A DNA stretch of 64,000 bases from Lentzea albidocapillata. Lineage in GTDB: Bacteria > Actinomycetota > Actinomycetes > Mycobacteriales > Pseudonocardiaceae. Both the position numbers and the translations under genes were made by a program. The DNA is taken from NCBI RefSeq assembly GCF_000719115.1, contig NZ_JOEA01000016.1, positions 1 through 64,000 on the forward strand, read 5' to 3'. The notes under the pieces are model-generated. The model was not told the origin of the DNA and searched no databases. It saw only the letters and a program-made list of their open reading frames with translations. Positions 1 to 8,261 of this stretch are shown here, piece by piece (positions within the stretch are counted from its first letter, which is position 1; every line of letters starts with the position of its first letter).

Positions 1-93
1 CAGCGACAAGAACAAGACCACCGGGTAGAACATCACCAGGACCCACCACCTGCGGAATTACTTGAGCGCAGGCCCCGGGAATAACTTGAGCGT
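1..93. other. Left window edge, no complete gene
   Basis: A short plus-strand reading frame (2-28) ends in TAG after codons for SDKNKTTG; it could be the last residues of a gene that begins outside the window, but nothing else supports it. A 9-bp direct repeat ACTTGAGCG lies at 60-68 and 84-92 (24 bp apart), flanking a CCCGGG. Its role is unknown. Confidence 0.25.
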
Positions 94-381
94 TCACAGC
101 TTTCCAGCGCGCTCGGGCGGTTGGACGCGAGGGAGTTCCCAGGTGGATTCTGTGCGCGCAGTCGGCACAGTGGGCGGATCGCCTTCGTCAGGCCCCTCGT
201 CGTCCTGGAGGTCCTCCAAGACGGCCTGAATCTCGTCATTCGCCCACACGGCCTCGTGTGCTGCCTCTCGGGCCAGTCGGACGTACCTACGTCCGAGCAC
301 GACCACGTATGCGAGTGGCAGCACGAGCCAGAGCACGAAGAGTGCGATTCCGCCCGCGTCCTTGGCCAGTTCGCTCCACAC
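94..381 (-). CDS. Small single-pass membrane protein
   Basis: A 95-residue protein of unknown function. A hydrophobic stretch (GIALFVLWLVLPLAYVVVL) near residues 9-27 is followed by a basic segment (GRRYVRLAR), which fits one transmembrane helix with the acidic C-terminal part (EDLQDDEGPDEGD) in the cytoplasm. The GTG at 381 is chosen because a GGGTGG ribosome site lies 6 nt upstream; the longer open frame to 699 runs antisense into the Nudix gene and is probably spurious. It is divergent from the Nudix gene and lies on the element that ends at tRNA-Arg. Small membrane proteins of this kind are common next to regulatory genes on actinomycete elements, but no function can be assigned. Confidence 0.55.
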   Translation of the reverse strand: MWSELAKDAGGIALFVLWLVLPLAYVVVLGRRYVRLAREAAHEAVWANDEIQAVLEDLQDDEGPDEGDPPTVPTARTESTWELPRVQPPERAGKL

Positions 382-424
382 CGTCAACCACCCGCCTCTG
401 TCCGCATGAACGAGGCACTCGAAT

Positions 425-443
425 GACCCGATTGGATCGGGTC
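425..443. promoter_or_regulatory. Palindrome in divergent promoter region
   Basis: GACCCGAT-tgg-ATCGGGTC, two perfect 8-bp arms, lies between the divergent membrane-protein and HTH/Nudix genes. The position suits an operator controlling one or both, perhaps bound by the helical N-terminal domain of the Nudix protein. The sequence shows the symmetry; the binding is inference. Confidence 0.4.
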
Positions 444-546
444 TGTGCCAGACTGAAATCAAGCCTGACGTTGACCCAGGCGGTTGAACATGACACGCGG
501 GTGCCATATGCGCGCCGTTTGGGCGCCACGGTGGCTGGAGGTTCGG

Positions 547-1236
547 ATGACCGGGACGACGTTGACGGAGACACCGGCGCGCACGGTGCTCGAAGAGCGG
601 ATCAAGACCGGTCTGAAGATGACCTACGAGGAATTCGTGGAGCACGCGATGGAGTTCGCGCGCATCCACGACGAGCCGGGCACCCTCAGCGTGCGCCACC
701 TTCTGCGGTTGGTCGCCGGCGTCCGGAAGGACGGAACGCCTTTGGGATCGATGCGTCCGGCGAACGCCCGGCTGCTGGAACGCATCTTCGACCTACCGAT
801 CTCTCAACTCCTCTCGCCGCCCGAACGAACGACCCGGCAAGCCGACGGTCACCCGTTGCGGGTCGCAATCGCGGTCGTGTTGAGAGGGTCCGAAGTCCTC
901 GTTGTGCGTCGCCGCGGAGACGATCTTGGATCGACCTCGTGGCAGTTTCCGGCTGGAATGGTCAAGCCTGGTGCTGCCCCGGAAACGATCGCCGTGCGGG
1001 AGACGCTCAGCGAGACCGACGTTCATTGCGTCGTGCGTGGGGGACTCGGGACGCGGCTGCATCCGGCTACGCGGGTCCTCTGCGACTACGTGCTGTGCGA
1101 CTACGTCGCCGGCGTCGCGAAGAACGTGGACGACTTCGAGAACGCCGACGTCATGTGGGTGGACAAGTCCAGCTTGGTCGGGCTCATTCCCGCCGAACGC
1201 ATCTACCGGCCGGTGTTGAAGGCACTGGACCTGTAG
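547..1236 (+). CDS. Nudix-domain protein with N-terminal HTH-like domain
   Basis: A 229-residue protein. Residues about 20-90 form an all-helical domain (YEEFVEHAMEFARIHDEPG, then RPANARLLERIFDLPISQLL) like that found at the N terminus of actinomycete XRE-type regulators. Residues about 100-220 form a Nudix fold (LRVAIAVVLRGSEVLVVRRR). The Nudix box is degenerate: G and RE are kept, but the conserved Glu after PG is Ala, REUxEE reads RETLSE, and the Gly is Asp, so hydrolase activity may be weak or absent and ligand sensing is possible. The ATG at 547 has GGAGG 5 nt upstream; earlier in-frame starts (TTG 484, ATG 490) lack one. It converges with the integrase, 4 nt away. Confidence 0.7.
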   Translation: MTGTTLTETPARTVLEERIKTGLKMTYEEFVEHAMEFARIHDEPGTLSVRHLLRLVAGVRKDGTPLGSMRPANARLLERIFDLPISQLLSPPERTTRQADGHPLRVAIAVVLRGSEVLVVRRRGDDLGSTSWQFPAGMVKPGAAPETIAVRETLSETDVHCVVRGGLGTRLHPATRVLCDYVLCDYVAGVAKNVDDFENADVMWVDKSSLVGLIPAERIYRPVLKALDL

Positions 1237-1240
1237 CGCT

Positions 1241-2812
1241 TTACTTACCCGCACGCTTGCTCTTCAGGCTGACCACGTTCGCGAAGCTCGACTCACTCAG
1301 CGGGGCCACGACCGCGCGCTTTCCTCGGCTCGCTGTGACGAGCCCTGCGGCCTTCAGTTCGGCAACTGCGCGGTTCGCGGTTCCTGCCGCCACGTTGTAG
1401 CGCTGACAGAGTTCGACCACCGTCGGAAGGTTGTCACCCGGCTTCAACGCGCCGCACACGATCGCGCCACGCAAGTCAGCGGCGATCTGTTGGTAAGGGC
1501 CGCGAATTTCGGGCTCCACGGTCGTGGTGGCCGAACCGTCCATGTCGATGGTCACGGGAACGGTCGGCATCCTGCCCCGAAGATTTCCGGCCGCGCGCTG
1601 ATCGGCTTCCGAGACCCAGGCTGAGTAGACCTTCAATGTCGTGGCACCGCCGCCACCGTGTCCCAGGCGTCCGGCCACCGTTCGAGGGTCCACACCCGCG
1701 CTGATGAGTTCGGTGGCCGAGTAGTGCCGCAGTGAGTGGAGATCGGTGTCAATGTCCAGCTTGTCGCAGAGTCGGGAGTACCGCTGCGACACGGTGTCCG
1801 GCTTCCAGTAGGTGCTGTGGTCGACCGAGTTCGAGAAGATCCGGCCGTCACGCTCGATCGTCTGGGCGAACTCCTTCGCGCTCTCCTCGCAGCGCTGGCG
1901 ATACGCGCGGAGCAACGCCACCGTTTCCTGGTCCAGCGCGATTCGGCGTTGCTGGTGCGTCTTGGTGTCCTTCTCCCAGGTCTCCTTGCCTTCCTGGCCG
2001 ATGCTCGTCTTGATCTGAAGCACCGCCCGGTCCAGATCCAGGAGGCTCCATCGAAGCGCGCACATCTCTCCGCGACGTGCACCCGTGACCATCGTGAGCC
2101 AGACGAACACGCCCCACGTGAAATCGCGGAACGCCGCGTTGAGGACGGCCGCCGCTTCCTCGGGCTCGGGAGGGTGAGGGTTAGGCGTGGGCGTCGGAGG
2201 TGCCTCCGCCTGGTCCAGTGGATTCACCCGGAGCCAGTCCCACTTGACGGCTCGCTTCAACGCGCCACCGAGGATCGAGTGAATCTGCCGAATGGTCGAG
2301 ACGCTTAGGCCTTCGCAGCTATGCGGCCTGCACTTCTCGTTGCACGCATGGTCCCGTTTGGTTCGGTGCTCGATGAACTTTCCCTTGCCGCCGCAGTGAG
2401 CGCTGCAAGCGCGCAACGTCGCGTAGAACGAGTCGATCGTGTGAGCGTCCAGCTTCGCGACCTTCACATGCCCGATCAGGGGCTTGATGTGGTTTCGGAT
2501 CTTCGACTCGTATCCGAGGCGCGTGCTCTTGTCGACGTTGATTTTCTCCAGGTAGTCGTCCATGAGCTTGTCCACGGTCGCGCTCGTTCGCGGACCACGC
2601 TGCTCGTCCACCTGATTGAGAAACCTCGTGCGTACCCGCTCCGCTTCCTTCGCGAGCTCGGGGTGCGTGTGCGGGATGGTTTCCGTGAGGAAGTGCTTCT
2701 TGCCCGTCAGAGCGTCTCTCCCGGCGTAGACGCGCACCTTCAGCGAGCCGCTGGGGAGCGGGAGGATCTCGCCCCGCTGCTGGGGCTTGGAGGGGGTCTT
2801 CCGAGGGCACAT
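1241..2812 (-). CDS. int: Tyrosine site-specific integrase with C-terminal GntR-type wHTH
   Basis: A 523-residue phage-type tyrosine recombinase that would integrate and, with an excisionase, excise the element ending at tRNA-Arg. Order: N-terminal arm-binding region, SAM-like core-binding domain (about 70-210, with an unusual Cys/His-rich insert SAHCGG...HACNEKCRPHSC), then the catalytic domain with R246 (TGARRGE), the H359-x-x-R362-H363 box, an LGHGG motif and nucleophile Y396. After the catalytic domain comes a winged-helix domain of the GntR type (about 435-505: YQQIAADLRGAIVCGALKPG). The fusion might couple recombination to DNA binding or autoregulation. No clear Shine-Dalgarno site precedes the ATG. 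The gene starts about 115 bp from the tRNA, the usual layout. Confidence 0.9.
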   Translation of the reverse strand: MCPRKTPSKPQQRGEILPLPSGSLKVRVYAGRDALTGKKHFLTETIPHTHPELAKEAERVRTRFLNQVDEQRGPRTSATVDKLMDDYLEKINVDKSTRLGYESKIRNHIKPLIGHVKVAKLDAHTIDSFYATLRACSAHCGGKGKFIEHRTKRDHACNEKCRPHSCEGLSVSTIRQIHSILGGALKRAVKWDWLRVNPLDQAEAPPTPTPNPHPPEPEEAAAVLNAAFRDFTWGVFVWLTMVTGARRGEMCALRWSLLDLDRAVLQIKTSIGQEGKETWEKDTKTHQQRRIALDQETVALLRAYRQRCEESAKEFAQTIERDGRIFSNSVDHSTYWKPDTVSQRYSRLCDKLDIDTDLHSLRHYSATELISAGVDPRTVAGRLGHGGGGATTLKVYSAWVSEADQRAAGNLRGRMPTVPVTIDMDGSATTTVEPEIRGPYQQIAADLRGAIVCGALKPGDNLPTVVELCQRYNVAAGTANRAVAELKAAGLVTASRGKRAVVAPLSESSFANVVSLKSKRAGK

Positions 2813-2881
2813 GGAGCCAGAGTACGACGCCTAGGCTCCACGTTTGGCTCCACAAACGGGGGCTAAGATCAAGAATGAAAG

Positions 2882-2915
2882 TGGCCGCTGACCTGTCTGT
2901 GCAGGTCAGCGGCCA
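2882..2915 (-). terminator. Hairpin downstream of tRNA-Arg
   Basis: Perfect 14-bp stem (TGGCCGCTGACCTG and its complement) with a 6-nt loop lies between tRNA-Arg and the integrase. On the minus strand it is followed by a T-rich stretch (CTTTCATTCTT), so it probably ends the tRNA transcript before int. Confidence 0.7.
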
Positions 2916-2925
2916 TATTTTCCAG

Positions 2926-2998
2926 TGCCCCTGGCAGGATTCGAACCTGCGACCTCGGGATTAGAAGTCCCTCGCTCTCTCCACTGAGCTACAGAGGC
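2926..2998 (-). tRNA. tRNA-Arg(UCU)
   Basis: Full cloverleaf on the minus strand: acceptor GCCTCTG pairs with CAGGGGC, D arm GCTC-AGTGGAGA-GAGC, anticodon loop CTTCTAA giving UCU (codon AGA), T arm GCAGG-TTCGAAT-CCTGC, discriminator A. CCA is not encoded. The integrase next to its 3' end marks it as the attachment site of the element to the left; no second copy of its 3' half is present in 1-2900, so the other att site must lie outside the window. Confidence 0.95.
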
Positions 2999-3127
2999 TG
3001 GAGGGGTGCGAAAGTGGCCACGAAGCGTGGCCACCGGTGCCCCCACCGGACACATCGTCCGGAGTCGATCGACTGTTTCGGCCCTACGTCCAAACGGGTG
3101 ACGAAAACAGTCTAAACGTGACACGGA

Positions 3128-4207
3128 TCACGTTCGTGGGGCCGTTGAGGCTCTCTCCACGAGGGAAACGTCGAGTCTCGTTGGCCGTGGTGGTCTCCCG
3201 CCGGCCAGTAATTTCAGCGCCAGCTCGCCGGCTCGGCGGCCCTTGTCGGCCAGGGGTTGACGCACCGTAGTCAACGGCGGGTCGCTGTAGGCCGCTTCGG
3301 GGACGTCGTCGAAGCCGACGACCGAAAGGTCTCCCGGGACGGTCAACGTCAGATCGCGGGCCGCTTGGAGGGCGCCGAAGGCCAGTTGGTCGGATGTGCA
3401 CAGCAAAGCGCTCGGGCGCGGCGTGCGGGTGAGTAGCCACCGCGCGCCGAGACGTCCGAGTTCGCGATCACTGCCGCGCGCCTCCCACACCGGAACATTG
3501 TCCGGTTTCACCCCGTCTTTTTCCAAAGTGTCGAGGTAGCCGCCCAGGCGGTCTCGGCTCACTCGGAACGGTACGTCCGAACGGCGCTCGTGCGAGACCG
3601 GTCCGGATAGGCCGTCCGGGCGCAGTGCGAAGGTCAGGATGCCGAAGCGCAGGTGTCCCAGTGCGAGCAGGTGTGCCGCGGCCGCGCACGTGCCGGTGTA
3701 GTCCTGCACCTCTACTCGCGCTGAGTCCGGCAGTACCGGCTGGTCGATCACCACGAGCGGCAGTCCGCGGGCGGCGACGGCGTCCAGGGCCGGGGCCGAG
3801 TCGGGTAGTGAGTAGGCGACCATCACGTCTGCCTGTGCGCGCGACACGATCGATGGGCGCGGACCGCCCGTGGAGTTGCCTGGCATCAGCACGAGGCTGT
3901 GGTCGTGGCCGTCGACGGTCTGGGCCAGGCCGTCGAGCACGATCGACAGCGCCGGGTCCGAGAACGCGCCGGACAGGCCCTGCGGCAGCATGAAGCCCAC
4001 GGCGGCGGACGAACGGGTCGCGAGTGAGCGGGCTACCGGGTCGGGGCCCGCGTAGCCGAGGGAACGCGCTGTTTCGAGGATGCGTTCGCGCAGTGTCGAC
4101 GACAGCTGATCAGGCCGGTTGTACGCGTTCGACACCGTTGCCCTGGAGACCCCGACGGCTGCGGCGACGGTGTCCAGCGTCGGCCTGCGTCGGCGGTCGG
4201 AGTCCAC
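3128..4207 (-). CDS. LacI-family transcriptional regulator
   Basis: A 359-residue repressor with an N-terminal LacI HTH (PTLDTVAAAVGVSRATVSNAYNR, about residues 9-30, then hinge region) and a periplasmic-binding-protein-like effector domain ending in the usual VGFDDVPEAAYSDPPLTTVRQP segment. Effector unknown; probably a sugar or small metabolite. The GTG at 4207 is chosen because TACGAT lies 6 nt upstream, so a leaderless mRNA is likely; an upstream GTG at 4240 would add 11 unconserved residues. The gene is divergent from an MFS transporter, with a perfect palindromic operator between them, so it probably represses both itself and the transporter. Confidence 0.88.
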   Translation of the reverse strand: MDSDRRRRPTLDTVAAAVGVSRATVSNAYNRPDQLSSTLRERILETARSLGYAGPDPVARSLATRSSAAVGFMLPQGLSGAFSDPALSIVLDGLAQTVDGHDHSLVLMPGNSTGGPRPSIVSRAQADVMVAYSLPDSAPALDAVAARGLPLVVIDQPVLPDSARVEVQDYTGTCAAAAHLLALGHLRFGILTFALRPDGLSGPVSHERRSDVPFRVSRDRLGGYLDTLEKDGVKPDNVPVWEARGSDRELGRLGARWLLTRTPRPSALLCTSDQLAFGALQAARDLTLTVPGDLSVVGFDDVPEAAYSDPPLTTVRQPLADKGRRAGELALKLLAGGRPPRPTRLDVSLVERASTAPRT

Positions 4208-4251
4208 GGACGCATCGTATGCGAGAGATCGCACCCCCACTGCTGGCGCTG

Positions 4252-4265
4252 CTGAAGCGCTTCAG
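4252..4265. promoter_or_regulatory. LacI-type operator
   Basis: CTGAAGCGCTTCAG is a perfect 14-bp palindrome with the central CG step and the TGAA/TTCA ends typical of LacI-family operators. It lies 2 nt before the MFS start and 45 nt before the lacI-type start, in the only space between these divergent genes. Confidence 0.75.
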
Positions 4266-4267
4266 TC

Positions 4268-5443
4268 ATGCTGGAACGCATGTCCCCACGCCTGGCCACG
4301 TTCGTCGTCTTCCTCTTGAACGGGGCCGTCTTCGGCACCTGGGCCTCCCGCGTGCCCGCGCTCGCCGAACAGATCGGCGCGGAGGTGGGCAGCCTCGGCC
4401 TGGCGTTGCTCGGGGCGAGCATCGGTCTGGCGTTCACGGCCCCGTTGGCGGCACGGATCTGTGCGGTCCACGGGTCGCGTGGGGTCCTGATAGCGAGCAG
4501 CCTCCTCAGTCCGCTGCTTCTGCCCGTGCTCGCGCTGTCGGAGTCACCGCTGCAGTTCGGACTGACGCTCATCGCGCTGGGAGCGAGCGTCGCGGCGATG
4601 GACGTGTCGATGAACGTCGCGGCGGTCGTCGTCGTCCGCGCCTTGCAACGGCCGCTGATGCCGCAGTTCCATGCCGGCTTCAGTGTGGGCGGGCTCATCG
4701 GGTCGTTGGGCAGCGCCGCGGCCGCTCAGGCGCACTGGACGCCCATGAAGCACTTCGTCCTGGCGGCTGTCGTCGGCGTACTGGTGACCGCGCTCATCGC
4801 GAAGCGGATCCCCGGAGGAGTAGGGGAGCGTCATAGGGAAGAAGTCACCGAACGAGCGAACGTGCTCAAGAGCCCTGTCCTCTGGCTGTTGGCGAGCGTC
4901 GCGCTGTGCAGTGCCATCGCGGAGGGGGCGGCGGCGGACTGGTCGGCGTTGTTCATGGTGCGTGAACGCGGAATGGGCGACGCGGCGGGCGCATACGCCT
5001 ATGCGGGCTTCTCCGTCACGATGGCGCTCGCACGGTGGTTTGGCGAACCGATCCAACGCCGCTTGGGCTCGCACCGCCTGCTCGCCGTGGGTGGAGGCCT
5101 GGCCGCAACGGGTCTGGCGCTCGCGGTGCTCGTCCCGTTCCCCGCGGCCGGCTACGTCGGGTTCGGGCTGGCCGGACTGGGGCTCGCGTTCTCGTTCCCC
5201 GTGGTCATGGACCTCGCGAGCGAGACCGGCAAACGTGCGGACGGCAGCGGTGGCGAGCGTGAACTCGGGCTGGTGACGACGATCGCCTACACCGGGTTTC
5301 TCGCGGGACCGCCGATCGTGGGCGGGCTCGCGCACGTCAGTTCTCTCGTGGTCTCGCTCGGGTTCGTGGCGCTCGTCACGGCGCTGATCATCCCGACGAC
5401 CCTGCTGGCCCGGCGGGCGGCTAGGCAGGCGGCATCCGTTTGA
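4268..5443 (+). CDS. MFS transporter, MosC/YbjJ-like
   Basis: A 391-residue inner-membrane transporter with about 12 hydrophobic helices. The start LATFVVFLLNGAVFGTWASRVPALAEQ and the VHGSRGVL loop resemble the YbjJ/MosC branch of the major facilitator superfamily, whose substrates are poorly known. The ATG at 4268 lies directly after the LacI-type operator; ATG at 4280 (preceded by GGA) is an alternative start that would leave the membrane domain intact. Control by the divergent LacI regulator is inferred from the shared operator; substrate probably equals or resembles that regulator's effector. Confidence 0.82.
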   Translation: MLERMSPRLATFVVFLLNGAVFGTWASRVPALAEQIGAEVGSLGLALLGASIGLAFTAPLAARICAVHGSRGVLIASSLLSPLLLPVLALSESPLQFGLTLIALGASVAAMDVSMNVAAVVVVRALQRPLMPQFHAGFSVGGLIGSLGSAAAAQAHWTPMKHFVLAAVVGVLVTALIAKRIPGGVGERHREEVTERANVLKSPVLWLLASVALCSAIAEGAAADWSALFMVRERGMGDAAGAYAYAGFSVTMALARWFGEPIQRRLGSHRLLAVGGGLAATGLALAVLVPFPAAGYVGFGLAGLGLAFSFPVVMDLASETGKRADGSGGERELGLVTTIAYTGFLAGPPIVGGLAHVSSLVVSLGFVALVTALIIPTTLLARRAARQAASV

Positions 5444-5527
5444 GCGCTTCCACGCTGAGCAGCACGAGCAGGAGAAGGACAGAACGTCTCACACGGCGCA
5501 ACACCAGAGGGTCGTAGGCTCCGGGGC

Positions 5528-7459
5528 GTGGCAATCGAACGCTCCACCAGAACGGGTTTGGTGCCCCTCGTCGTCATCGGCTTCTCAGTGGCGGCCCTCG
5601 CGGCCGTCGCGCTGAGCTCGTTCGAGAGCAACCCTCCAGTCGGGGTGCAGATCGTGCGAGTGCTGACCGAGACGGGCGCGGTGGTGACCATCGGCTCGTT
5701 GTTGCTGGCGGCGTTCCTCGTACCACCGCAGAAGTCCGGCACTCTCGCAGCGGACGGCTACGCCGCGATGCGCACCGCCGGGTGGTTCGCGCTCGTGTGG
5801 CTCGTGGGTGCCCTGCTGTCAGTGCCGTTCACCACAGCGGCCGCGATCGACCGTCCGGTGAGCTCGTTCAGCTTCAGTCAGATGGTCGCGACGGCGATGC
5901 TGCTGGAGCAGTCGAAGGCGTGGCTCCTGACGGCGATCATCGTGGCGTTGCTCGCTCTGGGCTGCCGTCTGGTGCTGTCGTGGGGATGGACGACGGTTCT
6001 GCTGTTCGGTGCCATCTTCGCGTTGGTTCCGGTCGCGGTCACGGGACACTCGTCGTCCGGCGGCTCGCACGACATGGCGACGAACAGCCTGTTGTTCCAC
6101 CTCGTCGCCGCGGTGCTGTGGGTGGGCGGCTTGATCGCGTTGCTCGCGCACGGCAGGCGTGGCGGCGCGCACCTTCCCCTCGCCGCGACGAGGTTCTCGA
6201 AGATCGCGCTGGTCTGCTGGATCGTGATGGCTGTCTCGGGTGTGGTGAACGCGCTGGTGCGCATCACCCCGGTCGACCTCGTGACGTCCACCTACGGCTG
6301 GCTGACGCTCGGGAAACTGGCGTGCCTGCTGCTGCTCGGCGTGTTCGGCTACTTCCAGCGCGAACGCGGTGTGAAGGGCGTGGTCGACGGCAGGCCGCAC
6401 GCGTTGCTCAAGCTCGCCGGCCTCGAAGTCCTGCTGATGATGTTCACCATCGGCCTGGCCGTGGCGCTGGCCCGCACGCCTCCTCCCGGCGGCAGCACCG
6501 AACTGCCCAGCCGCACGGAGATCGCGATCGGCTACGACCTCGACGGCCCGCCGACGCTCGCGGCCATCCTGTTCGACTGGCGCTTCGACCTGGTCTTCGG
6601 CACCGCGGCGCTGGCGATGGCCCTGCTTTACGTCCTGGGCGTGCGCAGGCTGACCAAGCGCGGCGACAAGTGGCCTGTGGGCCGCACGGTTGCGTGGCTG
6701 TGCGGGTGTTTCTCGCTGTTGTTCGCGACGTCGTCCGGCCTGGGCCGGTACTCACCGGCGATGTTCAGCGTGCACATGGAAGCGCACATGGTGCTGTCCA
6801 TGCTGACGCCGATCCTGTTCGTCCTGGGTGGACCGGTCACGCTGGCGTTGCGCGCGTTGCCGGTCAGCAAGGAGGTACCGGGGCCGCGGGAGTGGGTGCT
6901 GGCGTTCGTGAACTCACCGGTCGCACGCCTGCTGACGAACCCCTTGGTGGCGCTGGCGTTGTTCGTCGGCTCCTTCTACGCCCTGTACTTCTCGGGGCTC
7001 TTCGAGGCCGCGCTGCCGTTCCACTGGGCGCACCTCGCGATGAACGCGCACTTCATCCTCGCGGGCTACGTCTTCTACTGGCCCGTGATCGGTGTGGACC
7101 CGTCCCCGAACAAGCTGCCGCCGCTCGGCCGGTTGGGGCTGCTGTTCGCGTCGATCCCGTTCCACGCGTTCTTCGGCGTCGTGCTGATGAGCTCCGCGAA
7201 CGTCATCGGCGAGCAGTTCTACCGAGGCCTGGCGTTGCCGTGGGTGCAGAACCTGCTGGAGGACCAGCGGCTCGGCGGCGGCATCGCGTGGGCGGCGGGC
7301 GAGATCCCGTTGCTGGTGGTCATGGTCGCCCTGCTCACGCAGTGGGCGCGGCAGGACGGCCGTGACGCGAAGCGGTACGACCGCAAGGCCGACTCCGATG
7401 GTGGAGCCGACCTCGAGGCCTACAACGCGATGCTGCGGAAGATGGCCGGCAAGGACTAG
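5528..7459 (+). CDS. Bifunctional CopD / CtaG (caa3-type) copper and cytochrome oxidase assembly protein
   Basis: A 643-residue polytopic membrane protein. Residues about 1-310 match the copper-transport CopD domain (HSSSGGSHDMATNSLLFHLV, VLWVGGLIALL) and about 370-630 the CtaG domain of caa3-type oxidase assembly (RYSPAMFSVHMEAHMVLSM, HWAHLAMNAHFILAGYVFYW, with many His residues suited to copper or haem). The fusion is usual in actinobacteria and is thought to help supply copper to cytochrome oxidase. The GTG start has TAGGCT 7 nt upstream and no Shine-Dalgarno site, so a leaderless mRNA is likely. Its TAG stop overlaps the stop codon of the convergent permease. Confidence 0.9.
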   Translation: MAIERSTRTGLVPLVVIGFSVAALAAVALSSFESNPPVGVQIVRVLTETGAVVTIGSLLLAAFLVPPQKSGTLAADGYAAMRTAGWFALVWLVGALLSVPFTTAAAIDRPVSSFSFSQMVATAMLLEQSKAWLLTAIIVALLALGCRLVLSWGWTTVLLFGAIFALVPVAVTGHSSSGGSHDMATNSLLFHLVAAVLWVGGLIALLAHGRRGGAHLPLAATRFSKIALVCWIVMAVSGVVNALVRITPVDLVTSTYGWLTLGKLACLLLLGVFGYFQRERGVKGVVDGRPHALLKLAGLEVLLMMFTIGLAVALARTPPPGGSTELPSRTEIAIGYDLDGPPTLAAILFDWRFDLVFGTAALAMALLYVLGVRRLTKRGDKWPVGRTVAWLCGCFSLLFATSSGLGRYSPAMFSVHMEAHMVLSMLTPILFVLGGPVTLALRALPVSKEVPGPREWVLAFVNSPVARLLTNPLVALALFVGSFYALYFSGLFEAALPFHWAHLAMNAHFILAGYVFYWPVIGVDPSPNKLPPLGRLGLLFASIPFHAFFGVVLMSSANVIGEQFYRGLALPWVQNLLEDQRLGGGIAWAAGEIPLLVVMVALLTQWARQDGRDAKRYDRKADSDGGADLEAYNAMLRKMAGKD

Positions 7460-8253
7460 ACGGACAACGGCCTGCGGAAGCCGCGGACCGCGAAGAACGC
7501 GCCGATCGCCGCGATCACGCCGCTCGTGACCAGCGCGCCGGCCACGCCCGTGACGGGGTGGGCGAGCGCCAGGCTGCGGGCGGCGTCGACGGCGTACGTC
7601 AGCGGATTGACCTTCGCGACCGCCTGCAGCCAGCCCGGCAGGCCGCTGACCGGCACGAACGCGCTGGACGCGAACATCAGCGGGAACATCGCCAGGAAGC
7701 CGACGGTCTGCATGAGCTCGGCCTTGCGCACCCACGCGGCGATCGCGATGAACACCCAGCTCAGCGCCCAGCCGACGACCAGCGCCAGGCCCAGCGCGGC
7801 GAGGGTGCCGAGCATGCCGCCGTCCGGGCGGAACCCGAACACCAGGACGCCGAACGCGATCATCAGCACCAGCTGGAACGCCGTGCGGACGGCATCGGAC
7901 AGGTTGCGCGCCAACAGAACCGTGCTCGGGCGAATGGGCAGCGAACGGAACCGTGCGAGCACACCGTTCGACATGTCCTGCACGAGCCCGATGCCGGACG
8001 CGAGAGAGGACTGCATCGCGGTGTTCACGAGGATCGCGGGTAACAGGAAGTTGATGTAACTCATGCCCGGCGGGAAGTTCGCCGTGGACGTGATGCTGCT
8101 GAAGATCTGGCTGAACAACGTCAGCATGATCAACGGCTGCAGGATGCTGAAGAAGACGAGAGCGGGCGTGCGCAGCAGTGCGCGCAGAGAACGGCCAGTC
8201 AGCACGAGGACTTGCGTCGGGTAGCTGCTGCCGTGCCAGGTCAAGGTCGCCAT
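7456..8253 (-). CDS. ABC-2 type exporter permease, DrrB-like
   Basis: A 265-residue membrane protein with six hydrophobic segments, matching ABC-2 permeases of the daunorubicin-resistance DrrB type (QVLVLTGRSLRALLRTPALVFFSILQP at the N terminus). It forms the membrane half of an exporter with the ATPase encoded 8 nt upstream. ATG at 8253 has GGGGGAA as ribosome site. Substrate not predictable; TetR control and DrrAB similarity suggest a hydrophobic drug or metabolite. Confidence 0.88.
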   Translation of the reverse strand: MATLTWHGSSYPTQVLVLTGRSLRALLRTPALVFFSILQPLIMLTLFSQIFSSITSTANFPPGMSYINFLLPAILVNTAMQSSLASGIGLVQDMSNGVLARFRSLPIRPSTVLLARNLSDAVRTAFQLVLMIAFGVLVFGFRPDGGMLGTLAALGLALVVGWALSWVFIAIAAWVRKAELMQTVGFLAMFPLMFASSAFVPVSGLPGWLQAVAKVNPLTYAVDAARSLALAHPVTGVAGALVTSGVIAAIGAFFAVRGFRRPLSV

Positions 8254-8261
8254 GATTCCCC

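Noticed and set aside
94..699. 201-codon version of the small membrane protein
   Set aside because: The extra N-terminal part is antisense to the Nudix gene and lacks a ribosome site; GTG 381 has one.
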